Below, in pieces: positions 33,628 to 46,338 of a DNA stretch of 64,000 nt. Source of the DNA: Atkinsonella hypoxylon. Its lineage: Eukaryota > Ascomycota > Sordariomycetes > Hypocreales > Clavicipitaceae. How positions within the stretch are numbered: position 1 is the stretch's first letter; each line of letters starts with the position of its first letter. The DNA lies in NCBI GenBank assembly GCA_000729835.1, contig JFHB01000041.1, positions 1 to 64,000 of the forward strand, written 5' to 3'. A model generated the notes under the pieces. That model was not told the DNA's origin. It made no database searches and saw only the letters and a program-made list of their open reading frames with translations. Position numbers and translations under genes: made by a program.

Positions 33628-35675
33628 GGCTCATATTGACGGGCAACGGCGATGAGATCAGAAGTACAAGAGCACAGCAGAACAGAATGATATATAGTTA
33701 GAGAAGAAGGAAAATAAGGTTCAGGGGCAAAAGGTACGGGAAAAGGTAAAAGCGTATATTAATGTGATGTTAAAGCTTGGGTGATGGAGGCACGACGTGG
33801 TGGGTGCAAGTCATCGGCCGGAATTGACAAGGATTTGATCGAAGGAAGCTGGAGGGGAAACAAGCGTTAGTCCCAAGGCAACATGGGGGATCCAGGATGA
33901 CGGCAAAGTCTCCGACCATCGAACCATCACAAGGAGAAGCGAGCCACGAACGACGAACGACGAACGACGATCGTGCTTCGCTTGGCCCATCTACGCCCAT
34001 GTACCAGGTATATCGATCAAAAAGTGCCATGTGGCTTGCTCTAGCTCGGCTGGGCCTCGACAGATCGCCGCGAAAAGGAAGGGGGACGGGGGGACGGGGG
34101 GTGGCCGAAGAAAATGGCGACGTCTCCACGAATGGATGTGATGCCTTACTCGGAGCGCGATGGCGCCAACCTTGAGCCAAACACAACTTGGCCATGTGGA
34201 GGGCATGAATTCAGAACCAAAGTTCAAGCGCTGGGTGAATCGCGGGACGGGAGACTGGAGATGGAGATTGGAAGGTTGGAAGATTGGAAGATTGGAAGAT
34301 TGGAAGATTGGAAGATTGGAAGATTGGAAGCACAGCATAAGTTAACTACAACCCGTCGTGAACGGGACGTGGCCATAGGAGGGCGAATTGAGCTACGTGG
34401 GCTAGCAGAATTGGGAGAGTCTCGCTTTCCGAGCAAGGACTCTCTGAACCTAATTAGGTATCTATTAACTAACTACTTGACAAAACAAAACAAAACGACA
34501 CGTAGTTAGTATTGTCTAGCACAAATATCCCCCAATCCGCGAGCGAACCTGGGTGCAACCCGGCACAAGCTGCAATTGGATGCTCGCACATCAAATCAAC
34601 CCGACATTTTGGACGAAGACGATCTTTGTCGATTTCTGTCTGTACAAGAGCATTAGTTAGTTAGAGTGCAGACCTAGGTAGGTACATACATACATAAAGT
34701 TTCGGCGGATCAGTGGCGGTCGCTCGCACGACGGGCGAATCCACAGGTACCTTGTCTTGTCTCGTCTCGTTTCGTCACAGCAACAACAGGACGGTTTCAA
34801 AGGGTTGAACAAACCCAGGTGGTCCGTTTTGCCCGCATCCACTCAGACTCACCCGAGTCTTTCCTCCCCCCCCCCCCCTTTCCCCTCCTCCTTCTCCTCT
34901 TTTTTCTTGGGCCGGGGCTGGGACGAAGCGGGGAGCATCTTTTTTCCAAAAGCAACATGATAACCATGTACGGAATATGCATATGTCCATGCAACTCTTC
35001 CATCAGCAGACCAAGCGAGTTCACGCTCTGCATGAGGGGCAGCAGTAGTAAATGCTGCAAAGAGCAATGCCACCTGGCTTGGCATGAAAGCATTTCTGCT
35101 CTCAGCTTACTACATCTCAACAAATTCTTCCCTTTTCTAATCTTGGGAAATGTAGTGCACTTTGCTAGACATGATCCCATAAGCTCATAAGAATGGTTTC
35201 ATGGAAAAATTCATCACCCTATTTATGTATAGTATAGTATACTTGTACTCTAGGTCCATCCATGCTCCATTCGGACAATGTTTATTTATTTTGTGCGCAC
35301 GTGTGACTTCACTTCTGTGTGACTCTGCGACACACGCTGCTCATCGATTCACTTACTCTCGCCCATTTCTTTCCACACAACTCACCTTCACCAACCTTGA
35401 CGAAACGCGTCAAAAACGGATTTTACAGCAGGCGCGCCTCATTGAAAGCGACTGTCTCTTGTCGTTTGCCCATATCTTGAGTGAGGAATCGGGCAATTCG
35501 ATTTCTGCTATAAGTGTGGTGCCGACTTTGCCGCCCTAGCCTCTTCGACGCCAAATCCGCGTCCCAGATCATCCTAGTATTCCAAAGAGCAAATCGTAGA
35601 TTCATCATATCTACACTGGTGGGGCAAGACTGCCGAGAATTATTCATACAGAACAATTCCGCGTGGCAAACCTCC
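33628..35675. other. Intergenic between the divergent F-box and Ser-rich membrane-protein genes
   Basis: No supported gene in 2.0 kb. It contains an 8-bp minisatellite at 34267-34330, one ACCTAGGT palindrome at 34672-34679 beside a tacatacatacat run, and a C-run near 34867-34878. The frames here are short and lack recognisable motifs. Confidence 0.6.
34267..34330. repeat. 8-bp minisatellite (attggaag), 8 copies
   Basis: Eight head-to-tail copies of attggaag, the second with one change (gttggaag). It lies in the spacer between two divergent genes. Confidence 0.93.
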
Positions 35676-38289
35676 ATGGGATTCTCTCTCCGAGAACATG
35701 AGACCCAACTCTGGCGACGTATGTTTTCTTGTTTCTCCCCGTCCTCCTGCCTCGAACGCGGAAAATCTTTTCCTCTTCCTCTTCCTCTTCCTTTTCTTTT
35801 ATTTTTCTTTTCTTTTATTTTTTTTTTTCTTCCGTCTAACAAGTGACGACAGTCTTCTCAATGGAGTGACATCACCAAAGTGATTGCAGATAGCAGACAT
35901 GCAGCTCGCGGCAAGCCAACGACAAATCCGCGGAATCCTTTTTCAGATCCAAGGGATGAAGACAAAGTCATTCAGCTACAGAACATTTCTGTTCTGCAAG
36001 CGTCTCATTCTGAGACTACCCCAGAAGACATCATCTTGGAGCGGCCCTCATGGAAATCACAGGGCGCGAGGCCAAGTCAGAGCGTGCACTATCTCAAACC
36101 AGCAGTTCGGGATGACGATGAAAGCGTCGCTGATGGTGCGGAGATGATCGACGTCCATGCACACGCAGGCTTGGCCGTCGTTGACAAGCCTCAGCCGAGC
36201 CCGTCACCATCAATGCCAGAACATCATGCCGCTTCACCGCAACACGGCATCGTCCACCTTGCCAAGGACTCGTATGGCTTCACATTTCCCCGAGCTGCCA
36301 AGCTTGTTACGCTGCAGAGGTTGGATCCACCGTGCCACCGGACGTCCAGTGTCTATGACGACGATAATGCTCTCCATTATCATGATGTCACCCGTAACAA
36401 AGACCTTGAACCAGGAGGCGAGAGGAGACAACGCCCAGTCACCCTGGGTCTGGGGGGGCGGAAAAGCACGGTCGAAGGACTGAAAGCCAGCAACTCGAAG
36501 TCGTCCAGCCATGCCAGCGCGGATCCATTCCGGTTCGACGGCGACAGATACTCGCCCTTCCTCAACCCGTCTGCCGAAAAGGAAATCAGCAGAGCACTCT
36601 ACCGAAACGACAGTGATCTCACAGCCATCTCTGCATCGACCACCACAGACGCAACAACTCGTCGTGTTTGCCAGCCGAAAGCTCAAGCACAAGCACAAGC
36701 AAAGCCAGGCTCATTCTACGATAACGCCGCCATTCGCTCGACTTAGAAAGTCGACGATGCGGTCAGAGTCCCTGTCATCAAGCAGGCCCATCTTCAGCCC
36801 ACACTTCATGAGCACCCGCTCTCACCGCTCGATGTCTTGGCGAATACGCCCTCGGAGAGGCCTGACAACGAAGAAGACTGGCAGACAGTAACGACCGAGC
36901 AGACCCGCCCTCAGGCTCTGGAGTTGATCCTTCGTTTTGACCGAGATGCGGGAAGCAGTCTGGCTGATGTTTCTGACGAATCAGACTACGAACTTGATCA
37001 TGTCGTCGGTGCATACGACAAGACGCACTTCGCACGCAGTCAACAGCAAGCGCGTCCGGGAGATACAAGACGCTCTTTACGAAAGCCAACAGAACATGGC
37101 CGACGAAGCTTTCAAAAGCATCATCGACGCCCCGCACGAGCAGCCGCCGCCATTAGACATCTCAGCAGCCGCTTCTCCCCAGAAGTCAAGCCCCATGGTG
37201 GATTGCGCAAGCCAATCCTCAGCTACGCAAGCTTAGCTTCCGCTGTTGACCAGGAGGACTTTCGTACAGGTCTCCCAGACCAGACAAGTTCTTGCTCCGA
37301 CGATGAACCACCTCACCGCCGGGAACACTGGCCAGTCTCTACACTCAGGCTCGATTCGCAGGAATTACTGGGCCATGGGCCTGGTGAGGATGACAACATA
37401 TACAAGTTCCGGGACTTTGCGCACCATCGCAGCACGTTGACGAACACCAGCCTTCTTCGCTTACCATTTCCTCTCATCAGCCTCCCAGAAGCAGCTGCGC
37501 TCCAGTCCGAACGCCGGAAGAGAGGCGAAGAAGACCACACGGACCACGGTCCGGCGTTTGCCGCCAAAGCACGCTCTTGTACGATTAGTACTATTTCGAC
37601 CAACGGACCCAACACACCTCGATCTCCAGCGAATGACATACCATGGTTGACCAGACCGAAACAAGCCCGTCATCGAGATGAGCGAACGGATACACTGCGT
37701 AAGTACCTTGCCATTCACATCGCAATCCTTTCAAAAACCCCTTCTCATGGTCCAAACAGCATACTATTCCCGAACGGGCCATCAATTCCCCGAAATCCTA
37801 GATGCAGACCCCCATAGCTCATTCTTCCGATCATCTGTTGCAAACAGCACGTCACTCCTCAGTGCACGCTTCTTTCGCCTAAGTGGCTTCTCAGCCCGCG
37901 CCCGGCAACGTGGCACCAAGCTTCGCGCCATTCCATCAGCCCAAAAGCGCTACTTCACCGATCACAGCATCTTCACAGCCTCCCAGACGGACCTCATCCG
38001 CTCTGCCAGAGAAGACATCTTGTACAGGCGCCGCCATCATGCAGATGGCGATCAGCCCCTTCGTCTGATCTTCTTGACCGTCATGATTCTTACCATTTTC
38101 TTTCCCCTGATCGGGCTCTTGGCCCTCTGTGGCAAGTTTGACGGGACGATTGCGTGGTATGCGAGAGGTGAAAGGGCTTCCTTGACTGGTGAGCAGAGGG
38201 CTACGTTGAAACAGCAGCTTCTGGTGGAGGCAATCTTGTATCCAGGGCTGATTATCGCCCTCTCCGTTTGGTATTCCGTTCATAAGTGA
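35676..38289 (+). CDS. Ser-rich protein with two C-terminal membrane segments; in-frame TAG at codon 300
   Basis: Reconstructed as exons 35676-35718, 35890-37698 and 37760-38289. The introns are 171 bp (donor GTATGT, CTAAC branch site, acceptor GCAG) and 61 bp (GTAAGT); there are 793 sense positions. Exon 1 reads MGFSLREHETQLWR and joins in phase to GKPTTNPRNPFSDP. The long middle is polar and Ser/Arg-rich. The C-terminus has a membrane segment at about 720-741 (LIFLTVMILTIFFPLIGLLAL), the soluble piece AWYARGERASLTGEQRATLKQQLL, and a second segment ending SVWYSVHK. This tail looks like a conserved fungal protein of unknown function. A TAG at 36744-36746 interrupts the frame, yet the same frame stays open for another ~950 nt and both junctions are intact. 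No GT donor gives an in-phase intron over it. It is either a recent nonsense mutation, a sequence error or a readthrough site. Confidence 0.75.
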
Positions 38290-38518
38290 GCATGGGAAGA
38301 GGTGCTGGGAAAGTTGGAGATAATTGACATGTTGGAGACTTAATGTAACGAGTACAATAAACAGGCAACCTTAGGTTCTCAATAGGCATTTGACTAACTT
38401 GATGCTGAAGATGCGCAGCGCGTAGTACTACTTGGTTTTCACGATAGCGATCTTTGCCAGACCAAATGCTCGTCCTTCTTCCCTTGCCTTCAAGAGGACC
38501 AACGGTCATAGTCTGCGT
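38290..38518. other. Short convergent spacer
   Basis: The 229 bp between two facing genes contain a likely AATAAA-type polyadenylation region (acaataaac near 38354). Nothing else is seen. Confidence 0.5.
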
Positions 38519-38878
38519 TTATTTGCTTGAACCGCTATTCCCAGAACCGGTAGAGTACGAGGTTCCGTTGGGGGCAGTGTACGTGGCATGCCCGCTACCG
38601 CTATTGTAGTAACGACTCCCGTCAGGGTTGGAGTAGTAGTAGGATCCATCGCTTTTGCGAATTTAGCACACGCGATGACAATCCAAAGAGAATCTGACAA
38701 AGTTTCTTACGCGTTGGAGTAGTGGTACGAGTTGGAGTTGGCGGCATCGCTTCCATAGTCACGAGCGCAGTAGTGATTGCCCTGTCTCTGTTCAGTTCAC
38801 GCAGAATTGGGGAGACAAGTCGTGGCCACAAACCTGGCTGTTGGTGCCGGAGCTCTTGTACTGGAATTCGTTGGGCAT
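38519..38878 (-). CDS. Small Tyr/Asn/Ser/Gly-rich protein, 82 residues
   Basis: Three exons: 38878-38834, 38781-38711 and 38651-38519. The introns are 52 and 59 bp with GTTTGT and GTAAGA donors; the exons sum to 249 nt. The protein starts MPNEFQYKSSGTNSQ, continues GNHYCARDYG and SYHYSNADGSYYYSN, and ends TGSGNSGSSK. Each junction keeps frame, and the repeated YYYSNPDGSRYYN style runs across exon boundaries, which argues for a real gene. No domain, signal peptide or membrane segment is visible. I believe similar short proteins exist in many filamentous ascomycetes, but the function is unknown. The upstream leader has an aggagaggg purine repeat (about 38918-38952). Confidence 0.8.
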
Positions 38879-41710
38879 TTTGGAAGACTTGGGTCGAAAG
38901 TTGAGATGACAGACTTGTGATGAGGAGAGGGAGAGGAGAGGGAGAGGAGAGGCGAGAGTCTGTTTGAACTTATATATCTCTTTGGTGCCGAGAAGGCTAC
39001 ACTCTTGTTTGTACCTTCCACTTTCGTCGATGCACAGACGTAGATTTACATTATACTCCGTGATAATGAAATTACCAACTTATAGAATCTAGGTACCGTA
39101 TAACTTTTTATTGGCCAGAAACATGAGTCAGTATGCATCCAGCCCCTTTCTTTTTCCGGGCATCCGACCGTCAATTTCGCTGATACCTCCCCAAGGTACC
39201 TAGGTACCTAGGTACACACTACGGGGTAAATTTACGTCTCAACAAATAGAATTGAAGGAATTCACCAAAAAGCCTTAATTGATGCCCTCCCCTTAAAGCT
39301 ACACAACCTCGTCGTTCCTCCCTCTTCCTGTTCATTGCTGTAGGACCATTGCAAATTCTCTACTTCTTCGGTTGCGAGCCAGGGTATAACTCACTTTGAA
39401 TGCGTTGATAATTTGTGTGCCCCCAGGGCGCGCCCTGTGAAATTGCGGAGGGGTGCCAGCAAACACACTGACTAGTCTAAAACCGGAATGCCGGTGGGGA
39501 TATTTGCCGGCTAGCGATATTCAGTCGCCCCGAATGTTGGCACGACTCGTTCTGATTCATACAGCTCAACCGCGGTTTGATTGCAAGCATGCAGCATTGA
39601 ATCATACAGCAACAAAAGGACTTAGTAGTCTTCTGTATTAGATATCAAGACCTCTTTACTCATTGGCGACTGCAAGACCAGTGAACATTGGAAAACTCCT
39701 CAGACTCGATTCCTATATATATAGACAACCTGCTCCATCTCCGAGAGTATGCGCCTTTTCTTCATTTCTTTATTGAAGGAAGTGCATTTTGCAGTCTCAG
39801 TTGTCCCAATCACCGTAGCGACTGCTACCAGAGCAAACTACCGTGACTCGACAGGCGTCGAATACCGTTCTGCGATGTGTAGACAGAATGTTGTTTTCTC
39901 GTCATTGTGATACTTGCTGCCAGAGTACAATCTGTCTCTGCGCGCTGTCAGACATAGGTGTAGCCCGATTGCCCTCATGTTTGAGGGCGACTTGCAAATT
40001 ACTGTAACGATATGTATTCGAATCCTTCACCTGTGCCGTCCTCTCGATCATGATGATGAGTGCCCTACAATCAGTAAGTCAAAATCTAGCTTCTCGTTAA
40101 ATAGCGATATATGCGTCGAGTACGGAGCGCTGACATCTTCTATTTTGGCCGCAGCTTTTGATCGGGTATTCCCGCGCCATGGGGACTGTGGCGTCTCTTT
40201 ACAAATGATGATGGTGTTCACATGTATGATCTTCTGCTACTTGACTGTCTATGGAGCGTGAATGTACGAAATGGCAGCCATCAACTCTGTAATGCACTTC
40301 TACTAGGAGGGCATGATTACTCGTCGCACCTGTAACCAGAAGCGACCGGCAATTAAGACCAGACATAAGATGTGGCCTAACACATACTGGTCTTCTGCGG
40401 CAGCTGGTAGGTCATCAACCTCAGATGCCGAAACCTTACAACAACCCACTTGCATAACCTGGCAGAATCCAGGTGGCAGCGATATGGGTTGGTTGATTCT
40501 TATATCTTGCGTCTGATCGTTTGATATTTTAAGAAGTCCCCTTGTACTCCTTTGAACCAATTCAGAAAGAAGTGATGACAGTCACCCCTTGCCAGCTTGA
40601 AGAAATGCTACGGCAGTGGCCCATGTTCGAAACAGATGATGCCTACGCGAGCATATTGCGTTTGATTCATATGTAAGAAGTCGCTTGAAAAGAAATTGCG
40701 TTGCAGCGAGAAGCTGGTTGAATGGCAGTTGAACAGGCAAGAACGACGTATACATACCATACCTTGGTCATGATAATCGAGAACGACTCAAAGATGCACG
40801 CAGCGATCGCCTCATTCACGCCCGATCCCCGGGTCAAATCCGGCACAGCCTCGAGCCGCAAAAATTAGATGTGCGAGCCAGATATTCGAGGTTCAAGAGA
40901 GCAGAGGTGGTCAAGATATTCGTCTGTGTGCATGAGGGGCAATGTGTAGAAAGTTGCAATGATTATCCTGTGCCGAGACGGAAGTGGGCGGGTTAGTTGA
41001 CGATGATCGACTCTGGGTGTTGCATACGCCGCATCCGAAGAGGATAATATAGACGATGTCGGAGGGTTCTTCGACGGGTGGCTACGAAGGGCGTAAATAA
41101 ATAGATCGCAATCATGTATTGCTCAAGGTCTGCAGTAAGCTTTGCCCCAATGATGAACAAGTTGGATGTCCCTCAGGCATAAGACCTGTTAAAAAAAAAA
41201 AGATGCGCAAGGGAATGTAGCTTGCCAGGATGCATGCCTCATAAACGAACTTCACAGCAAATTTACCCAATAACGGGCGCGACGAGATATCAGCTGTCCC
41301 TGAATGTTGAGACAAACCATGTGAGAAAGTGAGTTTATTGCGGCGTCTTCCTACTCAAAGGTTGAAATTCAAATACGTGAGAGTCGTTGAGAACCTGAAA
41401 TATAAGGTCATACTTTGCCGAAAGTAGCCTAAGCGCTTGTCCAAGACCCTTTTCCAGTTTGCTTACCCCACCTGTGCGTGTGCAAAAGTGAGTGAGGGAG
41501 AAAAAAAGTCGTTGGATGGCCCGGGAAAAAAAATCACAAAATTTTTGGCTGGGACTGATCAAAGAATTTCTGCACCGAAAAAACCCCACTACTAATTGTC
41601 CGCTTTCCCTCCCACTCAAACTCTTTTCTTGCCATCCTCTTTTAGTCGTCTTCGACACCAGACTGTTTGTTTCTCTTCTTCCTCCCCTTTCCTTTCAGAC
41701 ATATTTCAAG
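38879..41710. other. Intergenic between the small Tyr-rich gene and SSB
   Basis: No supported gene in 2.8 kb. Two adjoining ACCTAGGT palindromes lie at 39198-39213. 39.4-41.3 kb has many short broken frames. One on the minus strand (40560-40303) has a hydrophobic stretch reminiscent of a fungal membrane protein but no extendable model. 41.5-41.7 kb is the A-rich then CT-rich leader of SSB. Confidence 0.55.
39198..39213. repeat. Abutting ACCTAGGT palindromes, second example
   Basis: The arrangement is the same as at 13147-13162: two ACCTAGGT units in direct contact, flanked by ggt and aca. Repetition of this exact doublet at two distant loci argues against chance. Confidence 0.9.
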
Positions 41711-42561
41711 ATGGCGGACGAAGTTTACGACGGTGCCATTGGTATCGATCTGGGTACGTGCATTCGTCCTCGCTTAGCGTTGGCATGGTTGCGATGGCAC
41801 CGAAATGCTGCCGTCGGCGAACTTTTTCGTGGATTGACCTCGCCGCGCTCGCGAAAACTTTCTTCGCGCTCTATTGTAAACCTTTCAGTTACTGACAAAC
41901 CTTTCCCAGGTACCACCTACTCTTGTGTGGCCATCTACGAGGGTAACAATGTCGAGATCATTGCCAACGAGCAAGGTTCATTTACCACCCCTTCTTTCGT
42001 CTCTTTCACTGAGAAGGAGCGTCTGATCGGCGATGCTGCCAAGAACAATGCTGCCATGAACCCCAAGAACACCGTCTTCGATGCCAAGTGAGTAGCATAC
42101 GACGACCGCAAAGAAGTCTTCGGCTGGAGGCATCTGGCGTATTTGCGGAGTATCTGACAATTTATGTCCAGGCGTCTGATTGGTCGCCGCTACGATGACC
42201 CTACCGTCAAGAAGGACATCGAGTCTTGGCCTTTTACCATTGTTAACGACAATGGCAATCCGAAGATTGAGGTTGAATACCTTGGCGAGAAGAAACAGTT
42301 CTCCGCTCAAGAGATCTCGTCTATGGTTCTCCTTAAGGTATGAGGCAAACACAAAGCGGCAATGCGCGCTGTCGGCTTTTCTGCACATGATGTGTCGAGC
42401 CTCACATGAGTAATGTTGGCTGATGATCCAAACAGATGAAGGAGATTGCCGAGACCAAGCTTGGCAAGAAGGTTGAGAAGGCCGTCATCACTGTCCCCGC
42501 CTACTTCAACGACAATCAGCGTCAGGCTACCAAGGATGCCGGTGCCATTGCTGGCCTCAAC

Positions 42562-42596
<35 letters not shown>

Positions 42597-44035
42597 CATT
42601 GCTTATGGTCTGGGCTCTGGCAAGTCTGAGAAGGAGCGTAACGTTCTGATCTACGATCTTGGTGGTGGCACTTTCGATGTCTCGCTTCTTAACATCCAGG
42701 GCGGTGTTTTCACTGTCAAGGCCACCGCTGGTGACACCCATCTCGGTGGTCAGGATTTCGACACGAACTTGCTCGACCACTGCAAGAAGGAATTCACCCG
42801 CAAGACCAAGAAGGATCTGAGCGGCGATGCCCGTGCTCTGCGAAGACTTCGAACTGCTTGCGAGCGTGCCAAGCGTACCCTGTCAAGCGGCGCCCAGGCT
42901 ACCATTGAGATTGACTCTCTCTTCGATGGCGAGGACTTCACCCTGTCTATCACTCGTGCTCGTTTTGAGGATTTGAACGCCAAGGCGTTCGCTGGCACCC
43001 TCGATCCTGTCGCCCAGGTGCTGAAGGATGCTGGCATCGAGAAGGCTGCTGTTGAGGAGATTGTCTTGGTCGGTGGTTCCACCCGTATCCCCAAGATTCA
43101 GAAGCTTCTGTCCGAGTTCTTTGACGGCAAGAAGCTCGAGAAGAGCATCAACCCCGATGAAGCCGTTGCCTACGGTGCCGCCGTCCAGGCCGGCATCCTC
43201 TCCGGCAAGGCCACCTCTGCTGAGACTGCCGACCTCCTTTTGCTCGATGTCGTCCCTCTGTCTCTCGGTGTTGCCATGGAGGGTAATGTATATGCCCCAG
43301 TCGTCCCACGAGGTCAGACCGTCCCTTGTCTGAAGAAAAGGTCAGTCGTTACTTTCCCGCGTTCAAATAGGTTGTGGTTCATGAATGCTCTTGTCCTATA
43401 TCACCACCATAATCTAATTAAGCCCCAAATGCCCTGGTTCAATAGCCTCTGTTATGTTCAGTCACTAACGGCTCGCCAACAGAACTTTCACCACTGTTGT
43501 CGACAACCAGCAGACCGTTCAGTTCCCCGTCTACCAGGGTGAGCGTGTCAACTGTGAGGACAACACCTCCCTGGGCGAGTTCACTCTTGCTCCTATCCCT
43601 CCCATGCGTGCCGGCGAGGCCGTCCTTGAGTGTGTTTTCGAGGTCGATGTCAACGGTATCTTGAAGGTCACTGCCACCGAGAAGACCTCGGGTCGCAGTG
43701 CCAACATCACCATTGCCAACTCTGTCGGCAAGCTGTCTTCCACTGAGATTGAGAAGATGATCTCGGATGCGGAGACTTTCAAGAGCAACGACGAGGCCTT
43801 TAGCAAGCGGTTCGAGGCTAAGCAGCAGCTCGAGTCCTACATCGGCCGTGTTGAGGAGATTGTTACCGACCCCACCCTCTCTCTCAAGCTGAAGCGTGGC
43901 CAGAAGGAGAAGATTGAGCAGACTATATCTGAGGCTATGGCTACGCTTGAAATCACCGACAGCTCTGCTGAAGACTTGAAAAAGCAGGAGCTTGCCCTGA
44001 AGCGCCTTGTCACCAAGGCCATGTCCTCCCGATAA
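41711..44035 (+). CDS. SSB1: Ribosome-associated Hsp70 chaperone, Ssb type
   Basis: Five exons: 41711-41753, 41910-42087, 42172-42337, 42436-43340 and 43483-44035. All donors are good (GTACGT, GTGAGT, GTATGA, GTCAGT); the product is 614 residues, the usual Ssb length. The nucleotide-binding domain shows GIDLGTTYSCVA (the Gly codon is split by intron 1), AKNNAAMNPKNTVFDAKRLIGR, VPAYFNDNQRQATKDAG, IYDLGGGTFDVSLL and VGGSTRIPKIQ. The substrate domain follows from about 390, with a helical lid. The C-terminus lacks EEVD and ends RLVTKAMSSR, which separates Ssb from cytosolic Ssa-type Hsp70s. MADEVYDGAIGIDLG at the start is also Ssb-like. It binds nascent chains at the ribosome together with the RAC co-chaperones Zuo1 and Ssz1. 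The many introns with a 43-nt first exon are typical of fungal orthologs. Confidence 0.97.
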
Positions 44036-46338
44036 TTGCACCAGCCCATGACAGAGTAGGGCTGGTGGCGGGAGTTGATCATGATTATGATGGTTCCAAA
44101 AAAAACATGGGTTGAAGAGCAGGACGGCGTTGCATTTTAGTGGTGGCACCTGTATCCAAAAATTGGTGGAGGGACTACCTATTCAGGGCATCTGCACTGG
44201 ATCTCAGAACCATGGAAAGGGAGTTCCTGAGAATATAGTGAGAGAGGCCTTATATATCCTTTTTTTTTTTTTTTTGGTTCTTTTCTTAATTATTCACTAC
44301 TCTCCGGTTCAGTCGACATTCAACGTCACGAAGATAACGAAGGCACCGTGCAAACCGTTCTGCGGACCAAAAAAAAGAGGGCAAAGTCTTTCTTTTTTTT
44401 TTCCCTTTCGCCAGAGACCCCGCGTAGATGATGACTCGATCACGAACGACGACTGCATAGTTTGAGGGTGTCCGGCCTAAGGACGTGCGAGGAACGAGCG
44501 GCCAATGGATTCAGAATAGACTCGGTAGAATGGAAAACACGGATGAAACACGACATGTTATTTTTACTTGTTGACTGCTCGGAAGATGGCGATGATGTAT
44601 GTGTGCTGTTGCCGTGATGAAAGTAGGTCCTGTTTGTAAAGATGAGACGTAGACACTGACTGATTGTCGGCAGTGCGGCCTTGATCACTCAGACTGAACT
44701 TGCGACTTGCCACGACTCAGCCGCTGAAGATGGTTGTGGCTCGTGGAAGGACGTGATGCACCCTAGCTCGGACGGCATGACGAAGTTGACAAACTGAGCA
44801 GTTGATGCACCACCGCGCCTCTGGGGAGATAGTCGAGCGGCTATAGCTCTCATGCCCCTTGTCATGTCCTCACGCTGGCCGTCGCACTCATTGACACCCA
44901 AAGGCAGAATCATCCGCCAAAGGCAGCTTACCCGTGAGTGCGATTGGTACGGTATGAAGTGTGCACAAGCAGCGAGTCAGTTGATGCGATTCCACGGTTA
45001 TAAATCCCCCATGGTCAGCACTTTTCATCTGTGCTTGGTGGGAAAGCTCATTCCTCGGAAGGCGGACAGGTTCGCCAGCCTAGGCCAATCACTCTCGCTT
45101 ACGCGCCTAGACTATCAGGGTTTGCTTTTTCGTCTGACTCCATCCGCTCATGTCAAGATGGTTGCTGCAGGGACTTGGCTGGTATGTACACTTATTGCGC
45201 ATGGGTGTGAAAGAACTCTCGACGTCAGAGCTGGCGAGTGCTCTTGCATGGAGTGTTGATGATGTTGATGATGATGATGATGATGATGATGGCGTAGGGG
45301 CATATGAACCTGTTGCTGCGGTCTCGGGCGGTGGGAGTAGAAGGAAGGCAGTCATGTGTTTCGTACATGTCGCACTGCTACACACTATACTGTCATCTTT
45401 TGCTTCCTACATTGTCACGTGTATAAAATTATACAGTCATCTTCTTCCCCCCGCATACGGCCACGTGTATTAAATACTAGTCATCTACTTTCCCCCCATA
45501 TTGCCACGTCCATAAAATACCACAGTTCGTCCCACATAGCCACATATCCCAACAAAGATCATAAATCAATCCAACAGCCAGCTCAAGGTAAGCAGGCGCC
45601 AGGAATGCCAAGCCCCAAGCACGCCAGGTCTCGGACGAAATTGTCAAGGTGACATAGTCCAGCATGATGCAGGCGAGCGCACTTGCGACACGCCAGAGAT
45701 TCATTCGCACCCGTTTGCACGACGGCAACGCAGATCCATAGACGTCGCCACACGAAAAGAAAAGGTAAAAAAAAAATAACCTTATCCGCTCGCTCGGGCC
45801 AGACTGACGCAGAAAGTAAAAATGGGTAGTTACCCTGGCACCTTTCTTATGCCAAGAAGTCAACCTGTCGGTGTGGACGGACGTAAATGGCTTCAAACGT
45901 TTCACTTGTCTGCCGTCAGATTGATTGATCAGCCCCGGCTCGATAAAACCCAATCTGTCTTGCGCCCCACAAACCCAGATCTAGCCGCTGGCCATCCCTG
46001 TCGTCGAACTTGCCAATGACACCCTCCGTCTGCCCACGCTGCTTCGTGCTTGACATGCTACTTGTCCGTCAGTCTAGGCCTGTCGCCGTTTGCAAGATGC
46101 TGGCGTGGCCTTTGTGTGCTTGAGCGGGCGAGAGAATGGATGCCATGCAGACGTAAAACGTGGGATGCCAATTTATTGTGTATTCTGCTTAGCACTTGTG
46201 GGAAAAAAAAAAAAAACCAAATAGTCCCTTCCAAGTCGTTTTTATAAAATGTCACTCCCAGCCAGCTATTAGCATGTGGGCAGCCCAGGCCAGCCCAGAC
46301 CTTGATAGTCAGTCCCTCGAAATTATCCCCCGACAAGT
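44036..46338. other. Convergent spacer between SSB and the 79-residue gene
   Basis: No supported gene in 2.3 kb. Notable items are T-runs at about 44260-44276 and 44392-44402 (the SSB 3' region), a GAT trinucleotide run near 45259-45291, and a loose repeat near 45410-45540 in which 'ccacgt..ataaaat' recurs three times. Confidence 0.55.

Noticed and set aside
36837..37817. Separate gene starting at MANTPSERP
   Set aside because: It is the same frame as the upstream exon of the Ser-rich membrane protein, separated only by the single TAG; treating it as an independent gene ignores the shared frame and the downstream spliced membrane tail.
40303..40560. Minus-strand frame with a hydrophobic stretch (VLGHILCLVLIAGRFW)
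   Set aside because: It briefly resembles fungal rhodopsin-like membrane proteins, but no neighbouring exon continues it and no diagnostic motif is present.
40800..40865. Possible tRNA T-arm (CCGGGTCAAATCCGG)
   Set aside because: The loop is not the GTTCRANTC consensus, and no anticodon or acceptor stem can be folded upstream. No tRNA was found elsewhere either.
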